This document shows, piece by piece, positions 49,501 to 60,486 of a DNA stretch of 64,000 bases (its first letter is position 1; the number at the start of each line of letters is the position of its first letter). Position numbers and translations under genes: made by a program. Source of the stretch: Sambucus nigra (Eukaryota > Streptophyta > Magnoliopsida > Dipsacales > Adoxaceae); NCBI GenBank assembly GCA_949130495.1, contig OX422210.1:28742681-28806680 (forward strand). The letters are read 5' to 3'. The notes under the pieces were generated by a model. It saw nothing but the letters and a program-made list of their open reading frames with translations, was not told the DNA's origin and did no database searches.

Positions 49501-49733
49501 AGCAATCGTTCGCATAGATATGGGACTCTCGATTTGAGGATAGGACCCAAACACAAATTCCAAAAAGCGCACACTTAGGCTTGAAAATGTACCACGAGGG
49601 ATGGAGGACCCCAACAGCACCCAAACGCAACCGCAAGTGGTACAAACACCTCATGTGCATCCCAAATAACAATTAGCAACCGTTCGTGCAACCGCATGAC
49701 TCTGAGATGAGGATAGGACACTAATTCGTATCG
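43520..49733. repeat. Satellite array, block 2 (about 36 monomers)
   Basis: Same monomer as block 1. Anchor spacing is mostly 157-177 bp; spacings of about 80 occur at 45381-45461, 46323-46403 and 49287-49367, and of 128 and 148 near 44272-44548. Most monomers keep an EcoRI-type GAATTC. Variation is concentrated at CpG, which appears as TG or CA in many copies. The minus strand shows many overlapping open frames of 60-150 codons; they repeat with the monomer and have no start context or family, so they are not annotated as genes. The array ends abruptly at about 49733 next to repeat E. Confidence 0.95.
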
Positions 49734-50827
49734 AATATTGCATATGTTTGCCCTATCTCTCTATGCATTCTAGCACTTTTATGGTCCTAAATGCCTATAT
49801 TTATGCTCATTAATCAGAAAACCTTGGATTTGGATATATACATGCTTTCCATGGGTTAATTGTGCTTTTGTAGGTACTGGAACGCTAAAAGTGAGGATCC
49901 ATTGCATTTTGGAGAAGTTTCGTCGTCGGATGCTACTTCAAGGGCATTTTAGTCAATTCATATTTCATCTTTGACTTATGTAAATTACACATATGCATAG
50001 TTTGTTGATTTACCATAGCGTGGCCACAAACAGCGCGTCATTTGGAGTCCGAACGAAGAAGTTATGGTCGTTTCCATTTGCAACCTTTTCCCCCTCTTCA
50101 TGGACCAAACAAGGCTGAGAAACAGAGTACCGATCGACCGTGGTTGAAGTCTCGGTCAACCACGGTTTTGGATTTTTCCGTGGAAAGGAGACAGTGTGCT
50201 TTTAATTGAAGGCACGGTCGACCGCCTCCTGGCCGCGGTCGACCGCGTATACCAGATATTTTGTGCTTTTTTGTTTTTCTTTTCTTTTTGCTTTATTTCT
50301 TTTCCACTTACTATATAAACCAAAATTTGGTTTCTATTTTCATTATCTTACATTTCACATTAGTTTAGGGTTTGTATGGAGAGCTTTGCCCTTCTTCATT
50401 TCCTTTGGGTGTTTTACCGACTTTGATGTATGTGAGTTTATTAATTTAGTTGTATTTCCTTTATTTTCATTGTTGTAGTTTAATTTCATGCTTAGATAAT
50501 TAGTTGTAGTTATTTATTTCTTGATATTTATTGCTCTAATTAATTAGGTTTACTTGCTTTATTTCAATACATGCTATTTACCATGCTTTCTAGCTAAGTT
50601 AGTCTAGGTTGTGTCGGATTGAACTCACTTCAGGTTGACATGTTGCTTGCTTTAGTGGCGTAGTTTTACGGGTCTATTTCGAGTGCATTGTCATAGTTAT
50701 TGCGCCTAGGAGATTTGATGGGGTATATCATGTATGCTCCATGCTTATAACCTTACGTGCATAATTTTTGGGGTATTTGTTGACGCCAAAATCTTATTAG
50801 ACTGTTATGTGAATTTAGGGGTGTGAC
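49734..50827 (+). repeat. Repeat E, left part (LTR-like)
   Basis: It aligns with the reverse complement of 50828-52356 over the words TATATTTATGCTC, GGGTTAATTG, GAAGAAGTTA, GCCTAGG, GGGGTATTTGTTGAC and others in the same order, so E and E' are two copies of one family. The first few bases of E are missing at the satellite junction. It carries AACGAAGAAGTTATGGTCG (50052-50070) followed by two hairpins (50137-50166 and 50215-50245). The family is not certain; long-LTR gypsy is most likely. Confidence 0.6.
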
Positions 50828-52356
50828 AGTTGATTACCCGTGTGGAATGCGTGCTCGTGTAGGGGCACGGTAGTTGTTTTCGTTTCACCGCGATAATACA
50901 AATAAACCTAAATTATGACTACGCTTGCGAGGCAAGCACAACGGTAAGTCGGGTATCGAAAATCCACAGGGACGAGATGCTACAATTTATATGATTTAAT
51001 ACTCCGAAATAAAAAGGGAAAAGGTGATTACAAACTAAAAAGGAAAAGATGCATAAAAGAAAAATATTAATCTAGGCGAGTGTATTTAAACTACGTTAAC
51101 AAAGCTAATAAAAACTATAGGTTGAGTCGAATATCCCTCACCCGAGTTAATTAGTATAAAATGGTAACATGGGTCGACGAGTTATTACAAATGCATCTCG
51201 TTTCGACAATTAATTAAATCAAGGGTTATCAGGCCCCTAAATTTGCATTAAAGCCTAATACGATTTTGGTGTCAACAAATACCCCGAAAATTACGCACGC
51301 AAGGTCGTAAGCACAGAACATACATGATATGCCCCGTTAAATCCCCTAGGCGTAATAACTAGGACAACGCACTCAAAATAGAACCGTAAACACCACCATC
51401 ACCAAAGCAAAGCAACGCGTTAACTCGAGTGAGTTCCATTCAAACACAACCTAATTTAAATTACCTAGAAAGCATGTTAAAAACGCGATAAATGAAACAC
51501 GGTAAATCTACCTAGAAATCGATTAAATCAAAGCATATAAACCTAAATTAGAAAGCATATAAATTACACTACAAAGCAAGAAATAATTAAATACAACTAT
51601 ATTAATGGAGATGGAAGATGGTAGCACAATCTTACAAGCCCAAATGGGTGTCAATCCAAGAAGAAAAGAATAAATGAGCTCTCAAACCTCCAAAACCCTA
51701 ACCTATCCTACCTAAAATGAATTATTATTATTTTAACATCAAAAATCCTTTATATAGTAAAAGGAATTAAATTAGAAAAGAAAAGAAAAGCCAAAATATC
51801 TGTAGAAAACAGGGGATCGATCGATCGACCCCTTTGGTCGATCGATCGATCGATCATTGAAAACGTGGTAGAATAATGAAGGATCGATCGATCGACCTTT
51901 TGGTCGATCGATCGATCAAGCAAGGTAGAACCAAGCAGCAGCCTGCAATCCTTTTCTTCCTCTTTTCCTCCTATTTTGGTTTCCTTGTTTTTCCTTTCGT
52001 TGAAACTCCCGTAACTTCTTCATACGGACTCGAAATCGTGCACCATTTACGTCCACACGAAGCTTACAAGGAGGGATACAACTTCCGTGAAGATGTTGGG
52101 CCAGGTGCTCAAACTATGAAATGACTAAATTGCCCTTGAACGTTCGATCACGAACAGAAATCGAGCGGAATGCGTCCGAACTTCACACTTAGCATCCAAA
52201 TACCTATAAAAGCTCAATTAACCCCTGCAAAATATGTTAACATAGAAATCCGAGGTTGTCTAGTTAACGAGCATAAATATAAGGAATAAGATACCCGAGG
52301 GGGCTAAAATGCGTAGGTTCGAGGGATGAAATACGCAATATTTGCGTCATATCAAC
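50828..52356 (-). repeat. Repeat E', inserted in E in inverse orientation
   Basis: Read on the minus strand, about 1.5 kb from TGTTGATATGACGC to a CGCATTCCACACGGG-like end. E continues on both sides of it (...TTTAGGGGTGTGAC | AACTCTTGATTTAAG...), which shows an insertion; a clean target duplication is not seen. It carries two perfect GATC-type hairpins: arms 51815-51830 / 51836-51851 and 51882-51897 / 51902-51917, 16 bp each with 5- and 4-base loops. A TATA-less AT-rich leader and a poly(T)-rich minus-strand end are present; there is no coding frame. Confidence 0.6.
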
Positions 52357-52433
52357 AACTCTTGATTTAAGTAATTGTCGAAACGAGATGCAGTCTTAAT
52401 AACTCGTCGACCCATGTAACCATTTTATACTAA
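52357..52433 (+). repeat. Repeat E, continuation right of E'
   Basis: TTGATTTAAGTAATTGTCG and ACTCGTCGACCCATGT match E' at 51230-51160 in reverse complement. E is cut again at 52434 by the copia LTR H. Confidence 0.7.
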
Positions 52434-52723
52434 TTGTTGATGTAAAAAACTAAATTTGACCTAATTCTTTAATCACGGATAAAAATAAACAAGGCAAAAG
52501 ATTTTTAAAGTGGTTCAGCCTTGAAAGAATGGCCTACGTCCACTGTTTGTGTTATTGCTGACTGTTTACAGAGTTCTCGATAATGGGTTTACCAAGAAAT
52601 TCTGAGTCCCCCACTAATGAGGAGGTTACAATGTATTTATAGCCTTGAGGCGGTACAAATCAAAGAATAATACATAGATGTCCAATAGGAGTCTGCATCT
52701 GGGTGATAATAATGAGCATTTAA
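52434..52723 (-). repeat. Copia-type LTR H, 3' portion
   Basis: This and 63437-63720 form one LTR of about 574 bp split by element G. On the minus strand it ends ATCAACA at 52434, inverse of the start TGTTGAT at 63720. A TATA box (CTATAAATA, complement of 52634-52642) is in the expected place. LTR size and ends fit Ty1/copia. Confidence 0.8.
52719..52723. other. Target-site duplication of G, left
   Basis: TTTAA, identical to 63432-63436 at the other end of element G. Confidence 0.95.
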
Positions 52724-55632
52724 TGTAATACCCCGTATTTTAGTGATATTTATTTATGGTATTAATTGAATTAAATGCGTATTAATTGGAAATTAATCCG
52801 GATTAAAATACTAGCGAGATGCGAGTTGGTATTTGATTATAATGTGCATATATGATTATATATGAATTTTGAATTATGAAATTTGTCGTGAGATTGAAAT
52901 ACGGCAATTTGGGAATTTTGTTGAGACGCGTGTGATAGTCGCGTCATGGAATATAATTATGAAAATTAAAAAGTGAATTTTATTTCTATAAACCGTATGG
53001 TCATTTTGAGTGCGCCAACGTGTCCGTAAGGGTCGAAATAGTCAGAAAACACTAGCCGGGGGTTTGGTTTGGATCCCGGGGTATTTTTAGGCCATACCGG
53101 CAACAAAAAGGGCAGTTTGGTAATTTTAGAATTTTGGGATTTTTGATTAACGAATTTTAGGAGTTTTAAATGGAAAATTAAAAGACCCACTAACCCATTA
53201 CCAGCCATTAACTGATTAGAAGGCTACGGGGGTTATTAGAATTAGCCCCAAAAGTTCCTAAGACAAACCCTAGCCTCCATTGCCACCATTAGAGAAGAAA
53301 GCTTGGAGAGAGAGAGAGAGAGAGGAGGAATTCTGCAGAGAGAGCAAGAACCATTCATCAGATTCGTCATCAAAATCAGAGATTCAAATAAGGCAAGTGG
53401 TTTAATTTCGTTATTTTGCAAAGAATGTTTCTTCCATGTGTAGGAATTGATAAAATCTTATTGTTCTTGGGAGTTAATGAAAAACCCATTTTAATTGGAA
53501 GTAAAAATTACCTTTTTGATGAGGAATTGCATGTAGATTTGTATTTAGATGATTATTCTGATGATATTATAATTTGGATGAAACAAAAATGGATTTGATT
53601 AGGCTCATTGATGATTTATAAATTTTAGGGTTCATGTTCATGTAATTTGGGGGATAAATGAAAGGATTTGATGATTTGATGATTTGATGATGTTTAATAT
53701 GTATTGGCCCTATATATAAACGTTTAATTATGATCTATGAATGTTTATTACGAATTAGGAACCTTAAATTGATGTTGGAACGATGTTTAGAGGAGATTAG
53801 AGATGTAGAAAAATTTGAAAAACGAGTAAAGGAATTTCTGGGCTCGAATCTGGCCACTCGTTAGAAGACCTGCCCAGGTCGTTCGAACGAGCTTCTAACG
53901 AGTTGACAGTTTGGGTTCTAACGAGAGGGATGTTCGTTCGAACGAGATCTCGTTAGAAGGTCCAGTTCGTTCGAACAGCCTTGTTCGAGCGAGACTTCTA
54001 ACGAGCTGACAGTTTAGGCTTTTTAGCCTGTTTTGATTTCGCGTGTCCCGTAACCTTACTTAATGGTAGAGATCACCTTCCCTTGATGATAAATTGATAT
54101 AGTAGGGACATTTGAGGTATAATGAGGAGTAAAACCTAGAAGTGTGATTCGAACCAAGGGGAAATTATGGAGTAGGACGTGAGTGTCTATTACGGTGCGA
54201 GAACTATTGACGGCCTAATTTATTATATTAACCGGGAACATATAAATTGTGTAGTATTATATGTCGGTACGAGAATGAGAAGGGTACCACCAACATATTA
54301 TGGTGATTACTAATATGTGTGCATACTTAGTATATGTATTGATTTTATGTGTATGACATACCTACCATACTTGCTATCACGGGAGGTTTACGTTCGCTTA
54401 GGGCCTTCTAATCCTTGTGTTGCCCAGATTTAGATTAGTTACCTCGATGAACATAGGTCAGAGAAGGACTTATTGGGATATTAATAAGTCTGCTGATCGT
54501 GGGAGCGCAGGTATGTGCGTGACCCATGTGATGTGACTGTGTTCGCCTCCATTATTTGTGATGTTGTTATCTGAGAACGATTCTTGAGAGATTCGGAATG
54601 CGTGATTCTTATGTACGTGATGTACCGGGATGGATAGCAGAGTATGTGTGCACCGTAGCTTAGTCTCGGGGTGCTTGTATTGTATATTTATGACGTGAAT
54701 AATATACACTTAATTAATGGAAACTTTCATGTGATATTGTGTGTATAAATATGGAAATGTTTTGAGAAAACATAACGGGTTAACCGATAGTGAATTGTAT
54801 TACAAATTGAGAATCTAAGTTTAAGTAAAGCTCTCTATTGATTTGATAACGCTAGACTGTAAAAATGGAAATCGATTAGTAAGGGGTGGAACTTATTACG
54901 GTTTGGTTAGCCATGTATGTCATTTAGATGGGTACGGTACGTTAGGAGTGCACATGTAGTCGAGAGGTGAGAATTTCATGTGAGTGCACGTCCTAACATG
55001 TATTTTGCATTTAATGTTTTAATGTTATTAAAACACTTGCTATTTTTAAAATGATTTCCACTTTCGGGCTCTGACCCATTTGCTTTCAAATCTATTTTTG
55101 TAAAAACCATTTTAGGTGCCCAGCCACAAGGACACCATGCTTAGGATCCTCATTCAAGTGACGAGCTGTAGCTGTTTGTGGAAGTTACAGGACTTTTCTT
55201 GTAGACGCTTCTTCTATATTGACTCTCTATTCAGCATTTATCAGTTGTAGGGCATGTCGCCCATTTCTTTAGAGACATTTCATTTATTTCAGTTATTCAG
55301 ATTTATGGCATGTATTAATTCAGGATTCAGACTTGTCATTTTATTTTCAGTTGTAGGATTGTTGTGAGGAGTTTTCCTCCGGACTTTTGATTACTTCGTT
55401 GGTTATTTATTACTTCATTATGGTGAATGGATTATGTTGTTCTTCCATTACTCTTTTATTGCATGTTAATCAGACTTAACTTAAAATTTGGCAACTTACT
55501 TTTTAAATACTAGGTGGTTAGTAACTATTAAAATGTTTTCGACAGTGATGCTATTAACTGAACCAACTTGGAATTTTGTATTGATTTAATAAAGGAGTAG
55601 CTACCCGGTATTTAATTAGTCGAGGTGTCACA
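52724..55632 (+). repeat. Left LTR of element G (2909 bp)
   Basis: Starts TGTAATACCCCGTATTTT, ends CGAGGTGTCACA. It contains a GA-rich tract (53304-53325), a TTCGAACGAG palindrome module (53857-54009), the GGGCTCTGACCC box near 55065 and the CCCGGTATTTAATTAG word close to the end. It is 36 bp shorter than the right LTR, mostly because of three deletions in the palindrome module. Confidence 0.97.
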
Positions 55633-55634
55633 GG

Positions 55635-55654
55635 TGGTATCAGAGCATCAGGTT
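55635..55654 (+). other. Primer-binding site of element G
   Basis: TGGTATCAGAGCATCAGGTT, two bases after the LTR; complementary to the 3' end of initiator-Met tRNA. Confidence 0.95.
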
Positions 55655-55819
55655 CTAGTGTCCTTTAGGATCTGTATGGCTTATTATGTTTTCCGCTGAG
55701 CTTTCTTTGATGTAGAGCCCTATATTTTAGGACTGTTGTATTCCTTTTTGTATATGCTACGTTCTTCAGGTATTTCAAGTTTATAACTGCAAACTTATAA
55801 ACTTTATTCTTGTTTCAGA

Positions 55820-56912
55820 ATGCCTCCACGACGTGCACAACGGGTTCCCAGGGATGCTACGCCAGAACCACAGCCCGCACCAGTTCAGGGCACGATGAAT
55901 GCCGTCGAGGTAGCAGCAATTATGGCCCAGGCGGTAAATGCAGCACTAGCTTTAGTTTAGCAGGCACCACCTCAGGTGCCGATAGCCGCGCCAGTTCAGG
56001 GTCATGCATTCCCGTCTGCTTGGGAACGTGTTCGTGATGCTTTCCAGAAAGCACACCCACCGGAGTTTGCAGGTAGCTCCGATGTGGTAGTTTCGAGTCA
56101 GTGGAGGAAGGATATTCAGCAGCACTTGAGGATGTACGAGTGCACTGAGGTTCAGAAGAAGATACTAGCTACCTTTAAGCTAGTGGGGTATGCACTGCAG
56201 TGGTGGGAGTCTATTACCACCGTGGAGGAGAGAGACACTCTCACTATTCAGGAGTTCTGGGTGCGGTTCGACCGCAAGTACTTTCCATCAGCTGTTCACA
56301 CAAAAATGATGAGGAAGTTGATGAGCCTTCGACAGGAGGGTAAGACTATGGCCGAGTATGAGGCCGAATTCACTAATCTTCTGAACATTGTTTCGGATGA
56401 GATACCGACAGAGGAGAAGAAGATACAGAAATTTACGGACGGGTTGTCATGGAGGATTCGTCAGCACTTATTAGGGAACCTCTCGTTAGCCACTTATTCT
56501 GATGTGGTTAACGCTGCACTGTTACACTTCCAGGACCATCGCTTTCACATGACTGAAGGCAAGAGGTCAGGAGAGTCCAGCCATCAGGGCAGGACTGGGG
56601 GAAATGGTGCCAGTGGGGCACATTCTGTTCAGGGGCAGAGGCAGGGTGATTAGGGTTCCCAGCAGGGGGATCATAAGAGGTTCAAGTCAGGGAATTTCAG
56701 GTACGGACAGGGAGGTTTCCGGCAGGGCCAGCAGGGTCCGAATGGCCATCAGAACCAGCAGGGTCAGAATGGTCAACAGCAGTTTCAGCAGGGCCAGTGG
56801 AGGAACGGTAACGGCCACCAGGGCCGGGGGCAGCAGGGACAGAGAGGGGGGAACTTCCCGGGGAAGTGTTTCGTTTGTGGCAAGACTGGTCATAAACGCC
56901 AGGACTGTCCTG
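55820..56912 (+). pseudogene. gag: gag of element G, two in-frame stops
   Basis: The ATG at 55820 follows a 170-base leader. The N-terminal 46 codons end at TAG (55958-55960). The capsid part then runs open to TAG at 56651-56653, with the Y-A-L-Q-W-W, R-F-D-R-K-Y-F-P and LLGN landmarks of chromovirus gag. After a Gly/Gln/Asn-rich stretch the zinc knuckle [14 protein letters not shown] (56867-56908) is intact, CX2CX4HX4C. All parts are in one frame, so only the stops break it. Gag would assemble the virus-like particle in the cytoplasm and bind the element RNA. Gag runs into pol without a frame change. Confidence 0.92.
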
Positions 56913-57625
56913 ATATGGGCAGGGCCCTGCAACAGCAGCAGGGTGCTCGACATGAGCCACAAAGGCCAATTTTTCCACCTGCTCTCCCAGCTCCAGCCCA
57001 GGTGCCAGCTCTTCCAGCCATTCCAGCAGTTCCTGTGCAGCAAGGGCGGTTACAGTATGGACGTGTCTATAACGTCCACCAGGCAGCAGCTCCACAGGCA
57101 CCACCCGCGATTGAGGGTATGTTTCCTATCCATGGTACTATGGGTCGGGTTTTATTTGATACGGGGGCAACGCATTGTTTTATAGCTACACATTTTGCGA
57201 AAGCTGTAGGGTTGTTAGCCACAGCAGAGAGCACAGTGACGTGTGTAGACTCACCATTGGGGAGTGGGTCACTTATTTTCTTTATATGCCGGAGAGTGGG
57301 GGTAGAGATTGGTAGTTTGGTATTACCTGCAGACATGTTGGTATTAGATATGCATGTGCACGATGTGATTATCGGTATGGATTGGCTCGCTGATTATAGA
57401 GTCATGATTGATTGCTTCGGTGGAAGCATTGTTTTTGCCATTCCGGGGCAAGAGATGTTTGTAGTGGCGATGCCTCGCCCAGAGGGAGGTTCGACCGCTC
57501 ATTTGTACTACATAGAGGAGGATACCTCTAAGGAGGTTGTGATTCCTTTACATTCGATCCCAGTTGTCAGGGAGTATTCCGATGTGTTTCAGGAGATACC
57601 AGGCCTACCACCCAGTCGAGAGATA
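56913..57625 (+). pseudogene. pol: Aspartic protease domain of element G
   Basis: In frame with gag. A Pro/Ala-rich linker is followed by [12 protein letters not shown] with the catalytic D-T-G at 57158-57166, and the IGMDWL motif about 70 codons later. This enzyme cleaves the polyprotein. The active-site triad is intact and no stop falls in this part. Confidence 0.93.
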
Positions 57626-58310
57626 GACTTTGTCATAGACTTATTGCCAGATATGAAACCCATAGCACGCGCACCGTACCGTATCGCTCCAGCTGAGATG
57701 AGGGAGTTACGAGATCAGATTGAGCAGTTGTTGGGTAAGGGGTTTATTCAGAGGAGTACTTCACCGTGGGGTGCCCCTGTGTTGTTCGTGAAGAAGAGAG
57801 ATGGTTCATTGAGATTGTGTGTGGACTACCGGGAGTTGAATAAAGTCACGATACGGAATAAGTATTCATTGCCTCGAATCGATGACTTATTCGACCAGTT
57901 GAGAGGAGCTTCTTTCTTCTCGAAGATTGATTTGAGATTGGGATACCATCAGTTGCGTATCAGGGAGGAGGACGTCTCGAAGACTGCGTTCTTAACGAGA
58001 TATGGTTCTTACGAGTTTCGGGTTATGCCTTTTGGTTTGACCAATGCTCCAACCGTGTTTATGGACCAGATGAATAGGGTGTTCAGGGATTTCCTAGATC
58101 AGTTTGTCATTGTCTTCATTGATGATATTCTGGTTTACTCCCAGACAGAGGAGGAGCACGCCGAGCATTTGAGGCAAGTTTTGCATATGCTACGTCAGAA
58201 CGAGCTGTATGCAAAGTATGAGAAGTGCGGGTTTTGGCTGAAGGAGGTCCAGTTTTGGGGCATATTATTTTTGACCGGGGAATATCTATTGATCCGGGGA
58301 AAGTATCCAC
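57626..58310 (+). pseudogene. pol: Reverse transcriptase of element G, frameshifted
   Basis: The palm and fingers show [46 protein letters not shown] and the active site FIDD (58115-58126). The [10 protein letters not shown] motif follows. Right after this the frame is lost: the T-run at 58253-58256 has four T where one more would keep the frame, and the reading then continues one frame back (from 58225 onward the other frame is open). The catalytic aspartates are intact. Upstream the domain is in one frame with protease. Confidence 0.95.
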
Positions 58311-58950
58311 GGTGAGGGAGTGGGGACAGCCCACGACACCAACGGAGATCCGTAGTTTCTTGGGATTAGCAGGATACTACAGGAGGTTCATTCGGGGATT
58401 TTCGAAGATAGTAGGTCCTTTGACACATCTGACTCGTAAGGGTGTGCCATTCATCTGGAGTGATGCCTGTCAGTTGGCATTCGATGAGTTGAAGGATAAG
58501 TTGACCTCAGCACCTGTGTTAGCATTGCCGAGACCGGGAGTTGAGTATCTAGTCTACAATGATGCGTCCTTACAAGGACTTGGAGGTGTATTGCAGCAGG
58601 AGAGTCAGGCCATTGCTTATGCATCCCGTAAGCTAAAGCCTCACGAGAAGAATTACCCCACTCATGACCTGGAGTTGGCAGCAGTGGTATTTGCCCTACG
58701 GATTTGGAGACATTATCTGTTGGGGGAGAAGTTTCGATTGTTCACGGACCACAAGTCCCTACAGTACCTATTCACGCAGAAGGAGTTGAATATGCGGCAG
58801 CGAAGGTGGCTTGAGTTTGTGAAGGACTATCAGTTTGATATCCAGTATCACCCGGGGAAGGCTAACGTGGTAGCAGACGCGTTAAGCCATAGGCCAGCAG
58901 ATGAAGTGGCAGGGGTGTGGAAGGCCAAGTGGAAGGAATTGGGACACTAG
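58257..58950 (+). pseudogene. pol: RT thumb and RNase H of element G
   Basis: In the second frame: [18 protein letters not shown] (thumb/connection), then RNase H with [11 protein letters not shown] (first Asp at 58561), [19 protein letters not shown] and the [14 protein letters not shown] end. It stops at TAG (58948-58950), after which the same frame continues into integrase. RNase H removes the RNA strand after copying; its acidic residues are present. Confidence 0.95.
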
Positions 58951-60303
58951 GATGCAGTGGCCCGATCATTCATGTCTGTGATGACCGTTACACCTCGGAT
59001 TGTCACGAAGGTAGTAAGGGCACAGGCAAATGACTCGTTCTGTCAGGAGCTGATAGTTCGATTACTAGTAGAGGGAGTCGAGTCCTATACCGTCAGCTCA
59101 GACGGGGGATTGCGCTTCAATGGGAGATTAGTAGTTCCGGAAGGGGAGGAATTGCGGCACGAGGTGATGGCAAGGTCGCACGGCTCAAGGTTCGCGGTAC
59201 ATCCCGTTGGGGACAAAATGTACCAAGACATGAGACGACAGTATTGGTGGACCGGGATGAAGAGAGATATTGCCGTGTTTGTTTCAAAATGCGCCACTTG
59301 TCAGCTAGTAAAAGTGGATCATCAGAAATCGGCAGGACTGCTACAGCCATTGGAGGTCCCGATGTGGATATGGGAGAGCATCTCCATGGACTTTATCACG
59401 GGGTTGCCTACGTCACAAAGAGGTCATGACTCCATTTGGGTAATTGTGGACAGGTTGACCAAAGTCGCTCATTTTTTACCCGTAAGAACAGACTACACTG
59501 CGGGACAGTATGCCCAGCTCTTTATTGCAGAGATAGTGAGACTTCACGGTATGCCCCTAAATATCGTGTCTGACCGAGACAAGATATTTGTTTCACGGTT
59601 TTGGGAGAGTTTTCAGGAGGCCATGGGCACGGAATTACGGTTGAGTACGGCGTACCACACGCAACCCGACGGGCAAACGGAGCGTACAAACCAGATGTTG
59701 GAGGACATGCTACGTATTAGTATCATTGATTTTGGGGGTGGATGGGAGAAGTATCTTCCACTGGTGGAGTTTGCTTACAATAACTCCTACCAGTTCACCA
59801 TTGGCATGGCTCCATTTGAGGCGTTGTACGGTAGACCTTGTCGTTCCCCAGCATGCTGGTTGGAGGTGGGGGACAACAAACTACTTGGGTCGGAGGTGAT
59901 TCAGGATACTTCGGCAAGGATAGAACTGATACGGAGTCGCATTTGGGTAGCTCGGGACAGGCAGAAGAGCTATGCTGATGCGAAGAGGTTCTTCAGAGAG
60001 TTCCAAGTGGGGGACCAAGTTTTGCTCAGAGTATGTCCTATGAAGGGGATTATGCGTTTCGGGAAGAAAGGGAAGTTGGCACCGAGATATGTGGGACCAT
60101 TTCCTATTATTGAGCGGATTGGACCGGTTACGTATAAGCTTGGGTTACCGGAGCATTTACATCGGATTCACGATGTGTTTAATATTTCCTCGCTAAGGAA
60201 ATATCTTAGAGACGATTTGGCTCATTCTCTTATTGCTTTGGAGGACATCGATCTCCAGCCTGATAGCTCCTACGAGGAGGGGCCGATTGCTATTTTTGAC
60301 TGA
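58951..60303 (+). pseudogene. pol: Integrase of element G
   Basis: Same frame as RNase H. The zinc-binding N-terminus has H-x-S-R-F-x-V-H and C-A-T-C (about 59178-59300). The catalytic core has Asp at 59389, Asp at 59572 and Glu at 59680, a D,D35E spacing exactly as expected. The C-terminal module carries the GPF motif (YVGPFPII) and the HDVFNIS-x-LRKY landmark. The frame ends in TGA at 60301-60303, before the chromodomain. All catalytic residues are intact. Confidence 0.95.
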
Positions 60304-60440
60304 AGTGACCGGAAACTGCGGTCAAAGATAGTTCTGTTAGTACGTATTCAGTGGCGACATCATAATGTCGAGGAGTCCACATGGGAGCGCGAGGATGAGA
60401 TGCGCGAACGTTATCCAGAGTTATTCTTACCAGGTACTTT
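60304..60440 (+). pseudogene. pol: Chromodomain of element G, cut off by a stop
   Basis: Downstream of the TGA and in the same frame lie R-K-L-R-S-K, V-R-I-Q-W-R-H-H and STWEREDEMRERYPELF, a chromodomain like that at the integrase C-terminus of Tekay/Del elements, where it steers insertion towards modified chromatin. The stop is compatible with a CGA to TGA change. The frame stays open past this into the LTR (TAA near 60531). Confidence 0.88.
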
Positions 60441-60474
60441 CAAGTTCCGAATTTCGGGACGAAATTCAGTTATT

Positions 60475-60486
60475 AGGGGGGAAGTA
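60475..60486 (+). other. Polypurine tract of element G
   Basis: AGGGGGGAAGTA immediately before the right LTR start TGTAATACCCC. Confidence 0.93.

Noticed and set aside
41343..49672. Many minus-strand open frames of 60-150 codons in the satellite
   Set aside because: They recur with the monomer in all frames, have no start context or family, and are expected in GC-rich repeats whose period is near a multiple of three.
40946..49733. CRISPR-like array
   Set aside because: Units are contiguous and diverged along their whole length, with no constant-repeat and unique-spacer alternation, and the context is a plant nuclear genome.
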